A stretch of 64,000 nt of DNA from Ridgeia piscesae (Eukaryota > Annelida > Polychaeta > Sabellida > Siboglinidae): NCBI GenBank assembly GCA_025642075.2, contig JAODUO010000571.1, forward strand, positions 125,001 to 189,000. Direction: 5' to 3'. This document shows, piece by piece, positions 55,025 to 63,779 of the stretch (its first letter is position 1; the number at the start of each line of letters is the position of its first letter). The position numbers were made by a program, and so were the translations under genes. Under the pieces are notes generated by a model. That model did not search any database and was not told where the DNA came from. It saw only the letters and a list, made by a program, of their open reading frames with translations.

Positions 55025-55731
55025 CACGCGCGCCGCGTGAGTGCGTGCGTGCGAGTGTGTGTGTGTGTGTGCGTTCGTGCGTGTGTATGCTGGGAATGCT
55101 TGGTGCATGCGTGCATGTCAGTATAGTAGGGTACATGCAGGCATGTGTATTTGCGTGGGTGGATGTATCATCAGAGCGCAATTTGCTAGGCAGTTTACAT
55201 ACAACTGGCAACTGCTTTCCTCTCGCTCGTCTCTATGTCGCGATACCATCACCGCATTATTGCGGTAGTTACGGCCCTGTCGCCATAGTAAATACATCCC
55301 AATAGTCACGCATGTTTCTGTGTATAACGTCAATACACTAGCTGTGTCCTTCTTACGCGTCATGTGGCCTGCAGGAACAGATTACGGCACAATCTTCGAA
55401 AAAAGTGACGTTCAAAGAAGACAGCGAAATCGTCAGCGCCACCGGTGCTCCACCATCGAAGGTAGCACCGTTGAAACCGAAACTGAAACCAGCCACGGGA
55501 TTCAGAAGGCCGTCGCTGTTTGTTCGCGGTGGCATGCGGAGATCTCGACCGTTGCACACAGGGCCACGTCGACCCTCGGTGCTCACGCATCACCCGACTA
55601 AGTGTGCCACTCGGTGTTTTTACTTGACTCGCAACCAACGAGACCCACTTATTGACAACATGTCCAAGATCATTTTCCCATCCTCTTTCGTTATATTCAA
55701 CGTTGCGTACTGGTGTTATTATCTCTTGTAA
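40603..55731 (+). CDS. Cys-loop ligand-gated chloride channel, glycine/glutamate receptor-like (gene 1)
   Basis: Complete coding region rebuilt from nine exons: 40603-40685, 41513-41646, 46405-46472, 48318-48550, 51190-51272, 51836-51973, 52746-52975, 54534-54680 and 55375-55731. All phases match; the sum is 1,473 nt (490 residues). Order: signal peptide (1-20), ligand-binding domain with LRQQW (103-107) and WVPD (134-137), Cys-loop C180-C194, second pair C240-C251, M1 (about 264-286), M2 from P292-A293-R294, M3 in exon 8, cytoplasmic loop, and M4 near the end ([15 protein letters not shown]). PAR before M2 marks an anion channel; the second cysteine pair marks the GlyR/GluCl side of the family. 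It would form a plasma-membrane pentamer gated by an unknown transmitter. Position 6' of M2 is Leu instead of the usual Thr. Introns carry LINEs, SINEs and minisatellites. Confidence 0.9.
40800..41000 (-). mobile_element. possible LINE 3' tail
   Basis: AATAATAATAATAAACTTATATAACGC reads on the minus strand as the GCGTTATATAAG...(TTA)n tail shape seen at 3' ends of CR1-like LINEs. Lies in intron 1 of gene 1. Confidence 0.4.
41150..41385 (+). mobile_element. tRNA-derived SINE
   Basis: Head TGGCGCAGTGGCTAGAG (A box) and GGGTTTAAATC (B box), then a body with GGGCATGTGTTTTCACTCTA, related to the SINE at 9042. In intron 1 of gene 1, upstream of exon 2. Confidence 0.7.
41513..41646 (+). CDS. gene 1 exon 2
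   Basis: Acceptor TTTGCACAG, donor ACGG|GTAAGG, 134 nt. Encodes [20 protein letters not shown], matching the N-terminal 'LL..YD..(I/V)RP' helix-to-strand region of Cys-loop receptors just before the 68-nt exon. A LINE 3' end has inserted only a few bases past the donor. Confidence 0.8.
41655..41990 (+). mobile_element. CR1/jockey-like LINE 3' end
   Basis: Reads [19 protein letters not shown] and [20 protein letters not shown], then FRRHLKTF, and ends in GGCGCAATAGAAGG(TATTATTAT)n. Same family as 4690-5100. Inserted just after the exon 2 donor of gene 1. Confidence 0.85.
42111..42320. repeat. 15-bp minisatellite, about 14 copies
   Basis: Unit TGTCACTGCTGTCAG repeated in register, with two adjacent T variants near 42210-42235. 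Because 15 is a multiple of three, several frames stay open through it. Lies in intron 2 of gene 1. Confidence 0.95.
42780..45920. mobile_element. 3.1-kb DNA transposon with ~900-bp TIRs
   Basis: Left arm (42780-43710) and right arm (45020-45920) are inverted copies at moderate identity. Shared words include CGCCGTACGTTAATAACTG, GAGAAATAATTGTGGT, GGCTAAGCCATTTAT and AGATATTCTGTA. The ~1.3-kb interior has minus-strand frames. The arms contain many GCCATTTT/AAAATGGC words. Lies in intron 2 of gene 1. Superfamily not determined. Confidence 0.82.
43635..44824 (-). other. interior of long-TIR element, coding-like, unrecognised
   Basis: Minus-strand frames at 44824-44474 (ends [16 protein letters not shown]), 44465-44271, 44212-43856 and 43991-43635 follow one another with stops and frame changes, as in a decayed protein gene. 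I recognise no transposase motif. Confidence 0.35.
45921..46404. other. gene 1 intron 2 end, nothing recognised
   Basis: A GCTGCCACTTCACGGAGTCTGG stretch at about 46099 resembles one at 42609 on the other side of the TIR element in the same orientation. No coding signal before exon 3. Confidence 0.45.
46405..46472 (+). CDS. gene 1 exon 3 (68 nt)
   Basis: Exactly 68 nt between GGCTTCAG and GTAAGTG. Encodes [19 protein letters not shown] and GKM, strand beta-1 of the ligand-binding domain. Same length as its counterpart in gene 3. Confidence 0.88.
46980..47975 (+). other. orphan coding-like region in gene 1 intron 3
   Basis: A 128-codon frame (47007-47393, with [20 protein letters not shown]) and a later frame ending [15 protein letters not shown] and [10 protein letters not shown] at about 47965, followed by AATAAAATG. 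They look like a decayed gene or element on the plus strand, but I recognise no family. Confidence 0.3.
48318..48550 (+). CDS. gene 1 exon 4
   Basis: 233 nt after TTTCTGTGCAG. Encodes [17 protein letters not shown] (loop D, with Arg104 at the place of a known GlyR agonist contact), [12 protein letters not shown] (loop A) and ends THSQ plus two bases before GTAAGG. Confidence 0.93.
48830..50045 (+). mobile_element. L2/Rex-like LINE remnant
   Basis: RT text in broken frames: [23 protein letters not shown], a [17 protein letters not shown] block at about 49195-49250, [12 protein letters not shown] at about 49300, [13 protein letters not shown] (49735-49770), and a C-terminus with [18 protein letters not shown] (49868-49920). 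Directly repeated ~110-bp sequences (TTTTATTGTAACTGCA context) flank it at 48625 and 50310. Lies in intron 4 of gene 1. Inactive. Confidence 0.85.
50428..50960. mobile_element. MITE-like element with ~165-bp TIRs
   Basis: 50428-50590 and 50790-50960 are inverted copies sharing ATCTTATACTTAACTGGC, AAACCGTTTTT and TTCCGGTACAAAGAA. The interior of about 200 bp is GC-rich and non-coding. Intron 4 of gene 1. Confidence 0.75.
51190..51272 (+). CDS. gene 1 exon 5, Cys-loop (83 nt)
   Basis: Encodes [20 protein letters not shown] and CNVQLES: the canonical 13-residue Cys-loop. Exactly 83 nt, bounded by TTTGCAG and GTGAGT. Confidence 0.95.
51836..51973 (+). CDS. gene 1 exon 6 (138 nt)
   Basis: Encodes [11 protein letters not shown] (loop B region) and [12 protein letters not shown], the start of loop C with the first cysteine of the second disulfide and an N-C-T glycosylation sequon at N239. 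Exactly 138 nt, as in gene 3. Confidence 0.93.
52086..52503. repeat. TA and CA microsatellites in gene 1 intron 6
   Basis: TA tracts at about 52092-52180, then (CA)n at 52293-52503 with short CTCTCTCC and ACGC interruptions. Confidence 0.95.
52746..52975 (+). CDS. gene 1 exon 7, M1 and M2
   Basis: Encodes [20 protein letters not shown] leading into M1, then [12 protein letters not shown] and the [14 protein letters not shown] segment of M2, ending TYVK at donor AAG|GTCCG. Confidence 0.95.
52998..53470. repeat. (CTGTCT)n-type repeat in gene 1 intron 7
   Basis: Starts 23 bases after the exon 7 donor. Pure CTGTCT hexamers to about 53080, then 8-mers CTGTCTCT with CTGCCTCT and CTGTCTCC variants, then CT-rich sequence. 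Frames over it are artefacts. Confidence 0.95.
53622..54558 (+). repeat. ~54-bp minisatellite made of splice acceptor plus exon start
   Basis: About 17 copies of a 54-bp unit. A typical unit holds TTGACATTAATGCAG followed by GCAGCTGACGTCTGGCTGTC, which copies the true acceptor and the first codons of gene 1 exon 8 (GCCTCTGACGTCTGGCTGTC). The last unit is the real exon boundary. Every fourth unit carries GGCTGCTTATGTCCTG (53991, 54208, 54425), giving a 217-bp higher-order period. Confidence 0.93.
54534..54680 (+). CDS. gene 1 exon 8, M3 (147 nt)
   Basis: Acceptor TTAATGCAG. Encodes [20 protein letters not shown] (M3) and a cytoplasmic start ending LATKHQ before GTAGTT. 147 nt, same as gene 2. 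The first ~25 nt and the acceptor are the source or product of the minisatellite directly upstream. Confidence 0.95.
54872..55023. repeat. (TA)n microsatellites in gene 1 intron 8
   Basis: Two TA tracts at 54872-54961 and 54990-55023 separated by about 28 bases. Confidence 0.95.
55375..55731 (+). CDS. gene 1 exon 9, loop and M4
   Basis: Acceptor GGCCTGCAG. Encodes a basic, Pro-rich cytoplasmic loop and M4 ([20 protein letters not shown]), ending with TAA. A possible AATAAA signal lies at 55903-55908. Confidence 0.92.
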   Translation, partial: EQITAQSSKKVTFKEDSEIVSATGAPPSKVAPLKPKLKPATGFRRPSLFVRGGMRRSRPLHTGPRRPSVLTHHPTKCATRCFYLTRNQRDPLIDNMSKIIFPSSFVIFNVAYWCYYLL

Positions 55732-55902
55732 AATAATAACATCAGTTATTATCTCTACATGAGATAACAGCTGATGTTATTATCTCATGTAGAGCTCCGC
55801 TGACGGCGTACCGATGTTGCTCTGAGCGCAGAGCGCCACCTTACTACTTCCGGTATGATGAGACTGACTACCCGTGAATCGTCTTTGTGTTGTACTTTCG
55901 TA

Positions 55903-55908
55903 AATAAA
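55903..55908 (+). promoter_or_regulatory. possible polyadenylation signal of gene 1
   Basis: AATAAA about 170 bases past the stop codon of gene 1, in TAAATAAATG context. Confidence 0.4.
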
Positions 55909-56029
55909 TGCAATGTTTTCGACGATAGTTCATCGAATTATTTCGAGATGGCCTGACAAATAGTCAGTATGAAACAACGTTCGTCGTATGTCGTTACCAA
56001 CTATGCGTGCACCAACTATGCGAGAATAA

Positions 56030-56290
56030 CCAACAGCGGGAGGTTTGGTCAATCTGCCATGCTTAAAGATGGCGGTCATCAATAAAAATGTCACAATATA
56101 TGAAACAATACATCACACAGTAAAGTACTAATTATTATTTTATATAGATTTTATGCATAGCGATGCAATAATTAAGTTGCCATTTTGTGACCCTGGAAAT
56201 TATTGGTCATAACGTTTTTGCTGAATCATATAGATTATGTGACTCTCAACTCAAATCCGTGGAATAGCAAAGTGCCGTCAATGGGAAACC
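56030..56290. mobile_element. solo arm related to the long-TIR element
   Basis: AAAGATGGCGGTCATCAATA followed by TGTCACAATAT resembles the inner part of the TIRs of the 42780-45920 element (reverse complement near 45600). Confidence 0.5.
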
Positions 56291-56689
56291 CACGGGAAAC
56301 AACCATATCCATGATGGTTGCCGTGATCCTGGTAAATTACAAAATGTGTTCATATTGTTTTATTTATTTGTGAATAGGCACATTATTATGAAGATTATTA
56401 CGTACTATCTGCACTTCTTAAGATGACACATACCTAATTCTGAGAGCATATTGTGGAATTATATTTTATATATCGTTATAGAGATCACTCCTACTAAAAG
56501 ACCTTCAATGACTTTCACACATACTTACTTAATGCAAGAATTTCCCTCAGAGATAATTCTGAATGTCAATATAAGTAATGATATTTGCACTATACATTAT
56601 GTGTAACATGTGTAACTACGTGTTTCAAATAATTTATATTATAACTGAATACTCTCTTCTCATAGACAAATGTGTTGTGTCAGATGTTA

Positions 56690-57745
56690 TAAGATAATCC
56701 ACTTATATTATTGAATAAATTAAGATATAATTTCATAGAAGTTTCCATTTTATGGTCAACCAGAGCAAAGTACCAGAGTTGCTTTTTCATTTTTTTAAAG
56801 GTGGTTGTAGTCTCAAAAGATGTAATTGTAATAGCTAATTGGATCCAAATCGTTGGTGCAGCTACGGAAAAAGCAGGTTTGTCAATACTCAATACAATTA
56901 CACCATTCAATGGTAAATCAATAGTACTCGGTAGTACGTTCATTGGTACTTGAAAATACAATTCAGTAGTACTGGACCATTCAATGATAAATTAGCGCTT
57001 CAACAGTACTTGAACGTATCATGAACTGATAAATTTGTATGTTTCAGTGGTATTTGAATCGATCATTCAGTGTCATTCAATGACATATCAACGTATCTCA
57101 ATGGTATTTAAACATACCGTCTCAGTACCAGAGAAGTCAAGGATTCATTAAATTGCAAAGGTACTCCCGAAGTATTTGGATATATCACCCGCTGATAAAC
57201 CAGCAAGTATCAGTGGTACTCTCAATGATATTTCAACATAATGTCTTCTAATCATCAGCGGTCCCTCGAAACAAGGATAACGTCTTCCAGTGGTCGGTCT
57301 TGTGTTCTGAGATGACTCAAGAACCGATCATTGATCGGATCTTGTTGTAGTGTGAGCAGGAGGTGCCAGATGGAAGGAAGACGTCAACATGTTGATAATC
57401 TCCTTCTTTCTCCTGTGCCCTTTCTCCGCCCCTTGAAGTAAACTGTTTGTCTCAAATTTGGCCGTTGCCTGGTAAATAGTACGGCGCCAGAGTGGACGGT
57501 CCGCGGCCATAAGTTCCCAGGCAGTTATGTAAATTTGGCCTTTCTTCATAGTGTTTAGCATGGTCTTTAAATCGTTTTCTAGCCACCACATTTTCTCGTA
57601 CCATGTGTTAGTTGTGCAAAACGTTCTTATCGGGGGAGACGGTTTTACCGACATTCTGATACAGTGGCCAGCCCGGCAGAGTTGGTTCTGCATTACCATT
57701 GGGTCAATACTAGTTGTGTTGTCCTCCATGAGATGTGTTCTGAGA
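56690..57745 (-). mobile_element. composite LINE repeat, copy 2 (inverted)
   Basis: Minus-strand counterpart of 39255-40360 with the same order: SIDPMVMQNQLCRAGHCIRM and ADRPLWRRTIYQATAKFE at 57710-57400, subrepeats with ACCACTGAA-like words at 57240-56980, and KPAFSVAAPTIWIQLAITI at about 56870-56810. A ~75-bp segment (57305-57380) is repeated directly at 57728-57808. Confidence 0.82.
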
Positions 57746-57892
57746 TGACTCAAGAACCGATCATTGATCGGATCATGTTGTAGTGTGAGCAGGAGGTGCC
57801 AGATGGAAGGGAGACATGAAGACATACAGACAATCCATGCAAGGACACACACATTACAAACACTTAACTTCATAATGACATGTTATATTGTA

Positions 57893-58050
57893 TACCAGTA
57901 GTATGCCGATGTATGAAGGAGGATTTGAAAATTTAACGTAACACGCAAAATCTGGGACCAAAATACCGCTGGGCGGCATAGTTCAGTTCGAACCTAACAC
58001 AAAAACTTTCATAGATTTTACACTCTTGTTTATGCTTTCAGTAAATAAAA
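57893..58050 (+). mobile_element. tRNA-like SINE copy 3, internally deleted
   Basis: AGTATGCCGATGTATGAAGGA leader as in the copies at 36640 and 37375, then GGCATAGTTCAGTTCGAACC, in which the A and B boxes are joined by deletion of the middle of the tRNA-like part. Confidence 0.65.
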
Positions 58051-58504
58051 TTACAAACCGAATCATTCTAAATCAATTGATGATGTACTTGTTGCGTTTT
58101 TTAAAAGTAATGTTTGACTCGCGATATGCAGGTGTTGCAGTACCTCAGGTATTGCAATACCTCAGGGAGTTTGACGCTCCTCCCATGCATAGGGAGCAAA
58201 CCCTAACGAGAAAACCATGTCACTGTGGCAGCATCAAGGGCGGTTGATGTATGGAACTTCCAATATTTCTCGACCAGCTCCTGCACGGAAACATAGTTTG
58301 CGCCTATCTTGACATGTTCTTGCGGGTGTGAGACCTCTATATGCTCCCCGAGAGAAAGCCGCAAGTAACTTGCAAATGGCAGCGGCACTTCAACACTTTT
58401 TGCTGGCAGCTTACATGAAATATACAACTGCAAAGAAACACCATACCGGTTCGGCCGTCGCCCGGGTTACCAAGGACGGCGCTGCTCGACCTCATATTTT
58501 AACA

Positions 58505-60570
58505 AGAAAGCTGACCAACCTCAATACACCAGAACTAAGTACCACAGCCTTAGGGAGAGGTTTGAGCAGGAGATGGACAGTGCTCTCGCCCAATGGGAGG
58601 AGAAGGAAAGCTCAAAACCAGACGAGGAATGGGCAGCTGTGCAGCAGGTCGTATACAACACAGCGAAGACATATATTGGCAAGCCTGACAGAAACCACCA
58701 GGACTGGTTCGATCCCAACGACCAGGAGCTACAGACTCTTATGATCAGAAGAGACCAACCCCAGCAGAGAGTATTGCAAACCAGGAGCACTATATCCGCC
58801 ACTGCAGCATACAAAGATGCCTGCTGTCAGCTACAAAAAACGCACCCGTGCACTGAAGTCAGACTGGTGGGAAAGGAAGGCAGTGGAGCTGCAGAGACCT
58901 GCTGACAGAAACGACATGAAAGGCTTCTGCAATGGACTGAAGGAAGTGTGGGGACCCAAGAAGAAGGGACCTGTTCACCTGATATCAACAGATGCAATGG
59001 AGACCTTCTCTGATAGCAAGAGAGAGATGTTGCAAGATGGAGTGAACACTTCCAGAAGCTACTTAGCGTCCCTGGCGATATAGATCACGAAGCTCTGGAC
59101 AACATCCCGCAGCGCATTACCAATACAAGTCTCAGTGAGATTGCAATTATGGCTGAGATGGCTAGAGCAATCGCTGGCCTGAAAGATGGCATAGCACCTG
59201 GGGAGATGGAATTCCTGCTGAAGTATGGCAACACGGAGGAGACAATCTGTTCAGCAGATTTCACCAACTAATCACCAATGCCTGGGAGGTGGGTTCTGTA
59301 CCATAAGCATGGAAGGATGCCAGCATTGTAACCATCTACAAGAAAGGTGATCGAACAGACTGTGGGAACTATAGAGGAATCTCTCGTCTTTCGATAGCAG
59401 ACAAGATCTTCGCCAGGATCCTCCTCTACAGACTATCTACCCACATAACACCAGAGGTAGTACCGGAGACACAACGTGGCTTCAGAGGTAACCGGAGCAC
59501 CGTCAATATGATATTTTTTCTCCGACAGCTACAAGAAAAGTGCGTTGAGCAGGACCAACATGGTATTTGTCGACTTCAGTAAGGCGGGAGGATCGGGCTA
59601 TGGCCGCTATTGAAGAAATATGGATTCCCAGAGAAGTTCACAACTATGATCGAGGCTCTACATACCGGAATGATGGCGAATATTGGAGGGGAAGTCTCGG
59701 AATCGTTCGGTGTTACAAATGGGGTCAAGCAAGGATGTGTACCCCACGCTCTTCTCCATGTTCCTATCAGCAATGCTCGACGAGGCTTTCCGAGACATGG
59801 GTGATGGCGTCTACATACAGTCAAGACAGAGCGCTGATCTATTCAACGTCGCACATTTCAGAGCGAAGAGAGCTGCTTTTCGCAGATGACAGTGCACTGG
59901 CTGTACACTCTACTGAAGAGATGCAGAAAATAGTTGACACTTTCTCCGATGCGTCAAAGAAGTTCGGCCTGAAGATTAACATCAAGAAGACCGAGGTGCT
60001 GTACCAACCCAACTCTACAAGAACCCGAGAGGACGATATCATGAATGATGGAAACAAACTCTGTTCTGGAATTCACCTACCTCGGAAGCACTATGCCAAA
60101 TAATGGATCCATTGACGATGAAATACAGAGAAAGATGGCCAAAGCTAGTGCATAGTTTGGCCGACTACGCCAGAGACTCTGGAACAACCACCACATGTCC
60201 ATCCGGGTTAAAGGCAAGATATACCGTGCAATCGTGCTGTCCACCCTCCTACGCCTTGCCGAGGCTTGGACAGTGTACAGACGACAGGTGAAAAGGCTGC
60301 ATGCCTTCATGACGCGACATCTGCATTCGATCATGAGGATAACCTGGATGGACAAAGTGACATACTCGAACTGAGAGGGCTGCGATCTATGGAAGATCTT
60401 CTGATCAGAAAGAATCTCCGGTGGACTTGACACCTCATGAGGATGTCACCAGACAGGATACAAAAGCAGAAAGAGAAGGCGCCCTCGTCTCCGGTTCAAG
60501 AATACCATCAAGAGAAACCTGAAGCTGAGAGACATAAAGACCGACTCATTGACATCACTCACACAGAGAG
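58505..60570 (+). mobile_element. LINE ORF2 (linker and RT), decayed
   Basis: Linker at 58505-59090 with NHQDWFDPNDQELQ and DRNDMKGFCNGLKEVWGPKK, then DHEALDNIPQRITNTSLSE, RT start about 59150, SMFLSAMLDEAFRDMGDG at about 59755-59805, LFADDSALAVHSTEEMQ at about 59875-59930 (catalytic box), KKFGLKINIKKTEVLYQ, and RGKIYRAIVLSTLLRLAEAW-like post-RT text at about 60210-60270. Frameshifts and stops throughout. The endonuclease is missing and the C-terminus is cut by a (TA)n tract. The C-terminal block of this family is seen at 39290 and 57400. Confidence 0.85.
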
Positions 60571-60576
60571 ATAAAT

Positions 60577-60587
60577 AAATATATATA

Positions 60588-60651
<64 letters not shown>
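60577..60651. repeat. (TA)n microsatellite
   Basis: TA tract at the 3' break of the LINE. Confidence 0.95.
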
Positions 60652-60664
60652 CCTTGTAACATAC

Positions 60665-61269
60665 CAACAATGACTTTCACACATAATTTTGAAATGCAAG
60701 AATTTCCCTCAGACAGAATTTCCCTCAGAGAAGGCAGTGGCCATTTTGTATTGTGCAATTTAACGAGCAACGTTACATTTCAAATAATAGTTATGCCCCT
60801 GATTACCGCTAAAGAAAGAAAGGCCTTCTTTTCTTCTTTCGACGTTTTTGGGGAATTCAGAAGCGAAAACTTAAAAACAATATGCAATGACTTTACATTA
60901 ATAGATTCCTTCAGAAATAAAGTTTGGGAATAAAATAGAATATACTTTGGTAAATGTGTTAGGGAATGTATACATGATTAAACAGTACGAAAGTAACATT
61001 TCGCAGACGAAACGCTCGCCAGTAAAAAAACTCCCCAACACACATCATACAGCAGTATAATATATATTTATTTATAACACTCCCGTAAAAAGCAACCATT
61101 GACAGCACATACATTATTACATATGTTAAAGGTTTTCCAACATGTTCAGACGATTTATGTAAATAATATGATTTGTTGCACGGCATTTGAGGTTGTAGCA
61201 TTGTAGCTATCTTTTTCCCTGACCTGGACGGGTGTCTACATATACAATCCACCCCTTCCGATCGTCATT
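60665..61269. other. no gene recognised
   Basis: Starts with ATGACTTTCACACATAA and ATGCAAGAATTTCCCTCAG, words shared with 56510-56550, so a dispersed repeat is present. An 87-codon frame (60670-60933) has no family match. Confidence 0.4.
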
Positions 61270-61650
61270 CTACGAATTTCCTTCGCGGCTGTTGCCCAGT
61301 GACGTCAGATAGTAGCACCAGTAACATATGTTGAAGACAATGAAGAGCACAGGGAAGAGGACACGTGACACGACGTCGAGGTAGACCCCATCTTGGGGTT
61401 GATTCCAACAGTCGAAGCAACAGCAGGAAGTCTGTTTTTGGCTCACGTCCCTGTTTCTCTGCACGGTCCAGAGATCTGGGACTGTGATGTCGATGAGAGA
61501 TGGGTCATTGACGTATGGTAGGCGACGCGGAGCAAGACTCGGAATCTGACGCAGACGCAGACCCAGACGCAGACGTAGACTCAGACTTTGACGTAGACGC
61601 AAACATTGACGCAGACGCCAATGAGCTGGCTCGACGATGGGCACCTTGCA
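61270..61650 (-). CDS. gene 2 last exon, loop and M4
   Basis: Opens [11 protein letters not shown] after acceptor TACCAG, continues through an imperfect RLRQ/LRLR repeat coded by GACGCA-type hexamers, then [24 protein letters not shown] and M4. One open frame to the stop at 61270. Confidence 0.8.
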   Translation of the reverse strand, partial: CKVPIVEPAHWRLRQCLRLRQSLSLRLRLGLRLRQIPSLAPRRLPYVNDPSLIDITVPDLWTVQRNRDVSQKQTSCCCFDCWNQPQDGVYLDVVSRVLFPVLFIVFNICYWCYYLTSLGNSREGNS

Positions 61651-62242
61651 CTGGTAGAACCGTCGTGTCCGACTGTCCCTAGATTACAGCCAATGGAAGT
61701 ACAAGTTGGCATGGTTGAACGATTGACTGAGATAATGAATGCACAAATGCAAGAATGAATGGTTGAAATGTTGAACAGGCTGAACGGCTGAACGGCTGAA
61801 CGGCTGAACGAACGTACGTACGTACGTACGAACGGGAACGAATGGACGGACGGACGGACGGACGAACGGACGGACGGACGGACGGACGGACGGACGGACG
61901 GACGGACGGACGGACGGACGGACGGACGAACGAACGAACGAACGGGGGAAAGGGGGAAAGGGGGAAAGACGGGGGAAAGGGTCGGGAAAGGAACCAACGA
62001 AAAACAAATCACAAAAATAAAGTTTCCCTTTTCTGTACATAAACAGACGTATTTAATGTATTTCTTAACAGTGTATTGGGAATTATTCTCTCTACCTCCA
62101 TCTCCCTCTCCCAGTCGCCGTCGTACGAGTCTTTCCCTCTGTTGCCGAGTAGTGCCTGCCGTGTTATGATGTTAACTACAGAGAACTCCATAAGAGCGCT
62201 GAACACAAAGATCAGACACGTCGACATCCACACGTCGATCGC
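61270..62242 (-). CDS. Cys-loop ligand-gated anion channel-like receptor (gene 2), C-terminal part
   Basis: Last two exons of a Cys-loop receptor on the minus strand. Exon 62242-62096 (147 nt, acceptor TTGCAG, donor GAG|GTAGAG) encodes [20 protein letters not shown] (M3) and [20 protein letters not shown]. Exon 61650-61270 encodes a cytoplasmic loop with an Arg/Leu-rich repeated part, then [20 protein letters not shown] (M4), and ends at TAG. The M3 exon has the same length and start phase as in gene 1. Upstream exons lie beyond the window; the intron in the window contains a LINE piece and a 43-bp minisatellite. Probably a subunit of the same channel class; ligand unknown. The 61650 acceptor is the least certain point. 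Confidence 0.88.
61805..61980. repeat. (GAAC/GTAC/GGAC)n tetramer repeat
   Basis: Tetramer tract dominated by GGAC at 61850-61926, with GTAC and GAAC at the edges and GGGGGAAA at the right. In the last intron of gene 2. Confidence 0.95.
62096..62242 (-). CDS. gene 2 M3 exon (147 nt)
   Basis: [20 protein letters not shown] matches the third membrane segment of glycine/GABA-type receptors. Phase 0 at both ends, as in gene 1 exon 8. Confidence 0.93.
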
Positions 62243-62349
62243 CTGCAACAGGGACTTCTTCAATCTCAGGTAAATTAACATTACTGTCATAAGAAAGATA
62301 TTCGCCATACAACTCATGACAATGTTACCTTTAAACAGCCCACTTCCCG

Positions 62350-62490
62350 CACTAAAATCGGCGAACGGTCCTTCTCTTGTACAGCTCCAAGGGCATGGAA
62401 CCAACTACCCCTTACAGTGCACCAAAGTCCGAGTGTTTATCAATTTAACGTTGCACACAAGTCGCATCTTTTTACAGATTATTTTTACAT
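62350..62490 (+). mobile_element. L2/CR1-like LINE C-terminal fragment
   Basis: Reads [32 protein letters not shown] and HKSHLFTDYF, the C-terminal block of ORF2. Lies in an intron of gene 2 on the opposite strand. Confidence 0.8.
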
Positions 62491-62612
62491 TCGACGATCA
62501 TAATTTTTTTTACTATTTATCCATTTATTTTCATTAATTTATTTGTTCATGTAACACATTTGTCTTAATTCATTCGTCCTTTTAGTTTAATTAATTTATT
62601 ATTATAAAGTGG

Positions 62613-63722
62613 TATAATGGTCACAGTCACGCTTAAGTACAGTGGTGTAATGATAGCGTATGGTCACAGTCACGCTTAAGCACAGTGATATAATGATAGC
62701 GTATGGTCACAGTCACGCTTAAGTACAGTGGTATAATGATAGCGTATGGTCACAGTCACGCTTAAGTACAGTGGTATAATGATAGCGTAGGTCACAGTCA
62801 CGCTTAATACAGTGGTATAATGATAGCGTATGGTCACAGTCACGGTTAAGTACAGTGATATAGCGTATGGTCACAGTCACGCTTAAGTACAGTGGTGTAA
62901 TGATAGCGTATGGTCACAGTCACGCTTAAGTACAGTGATATAGCGTATGGTCACAGTCACGCTTAAGTACAGTGGTGTAATGATAGCGTATGGTCACAGT
63001 CACGCTTAAGTACAGTGGTGTAATGATAGCGTATGGTCACAGTCACGCTTAAGTACAGTGGTGTAATGATAGCGTATGGTCACAGTCACGCTTAAGTATA
63101 GTGGTGTAATGATAGCGTATGGTCACAGTCACGCTTAAGTACAGTGGTGTAATGATAGCGTATGGTCACAGTCACGCTTAAGTACAGTGGTGTAATGATA
63201 GCGTATGGTCACAGTCACGCTTAAGTACAGTGATATAATGATAGCGTATTGTCACAGTCACGCTTAAGTACAGTGGTGTAATGATAGCGTATGGTCACAG
63301 TCACGCTTAAGTACAGTGTGTAATGATAGCGTATGGTCACAGTCACGCTTAAGTACAGTGATATAATGATAGCGTATGGTCACAGTCACGCTTAAGTACA
63401 GTGATATAATGATAGCGTATGGTCACAGTCACGCTTAAGTACAGTGGTGTAATGATAGCGTATGGTCACAGTCACGCTTAAGTACAGTGGTGTAATGATA
63501 CCGTATGGTCACAGTCACGCTTAAGTACAGTGGTATAATGATAGCGTATGGTCACAGTCACGCTTAAGTACAGTGATATAATGATAGCGTATGGTCGCAG
63601 TCACGCTTAAGTACAGTGGTATAATGATAGCGTATGGTCACAGTCACGCTTAAGTACAGTGGTATAATGATAGCGTAGGTCACAGTCACGCTTAAGTACA
63701 GTTGTGTAATGATAGCGTATAG
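62613..63722. repeat. 43-bp minisatellite, about 25 copies
   Basis: Unit GTGGTGTAATGATAGCGTAT plus GGTCACAGTCACGCTTAAG and TACA, 43 bases. Variants alternate GGTGT and GATAT at the start, and some units are shortened. Lies upstream of the gene 2 M3 exon, so within its intron. Confidence 0.95.
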
Positions 63723-63779
63723 GTATCAGTACCTGGACCAACATGGCTATTAACATTACAACATGGCTATTAACTATTT

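Noticed and set aside
61842..62042. Asp-Gly-Arg-Thr repeat protein
   Set aside because: Frame over the GGAC tetramer repeat in an intron of gene 2.
62613..63722. CRISPR-like regular repeat array
   Set aside because: Units are contiguous with no unique spacers, in an animal intron; it is a minisatellite.
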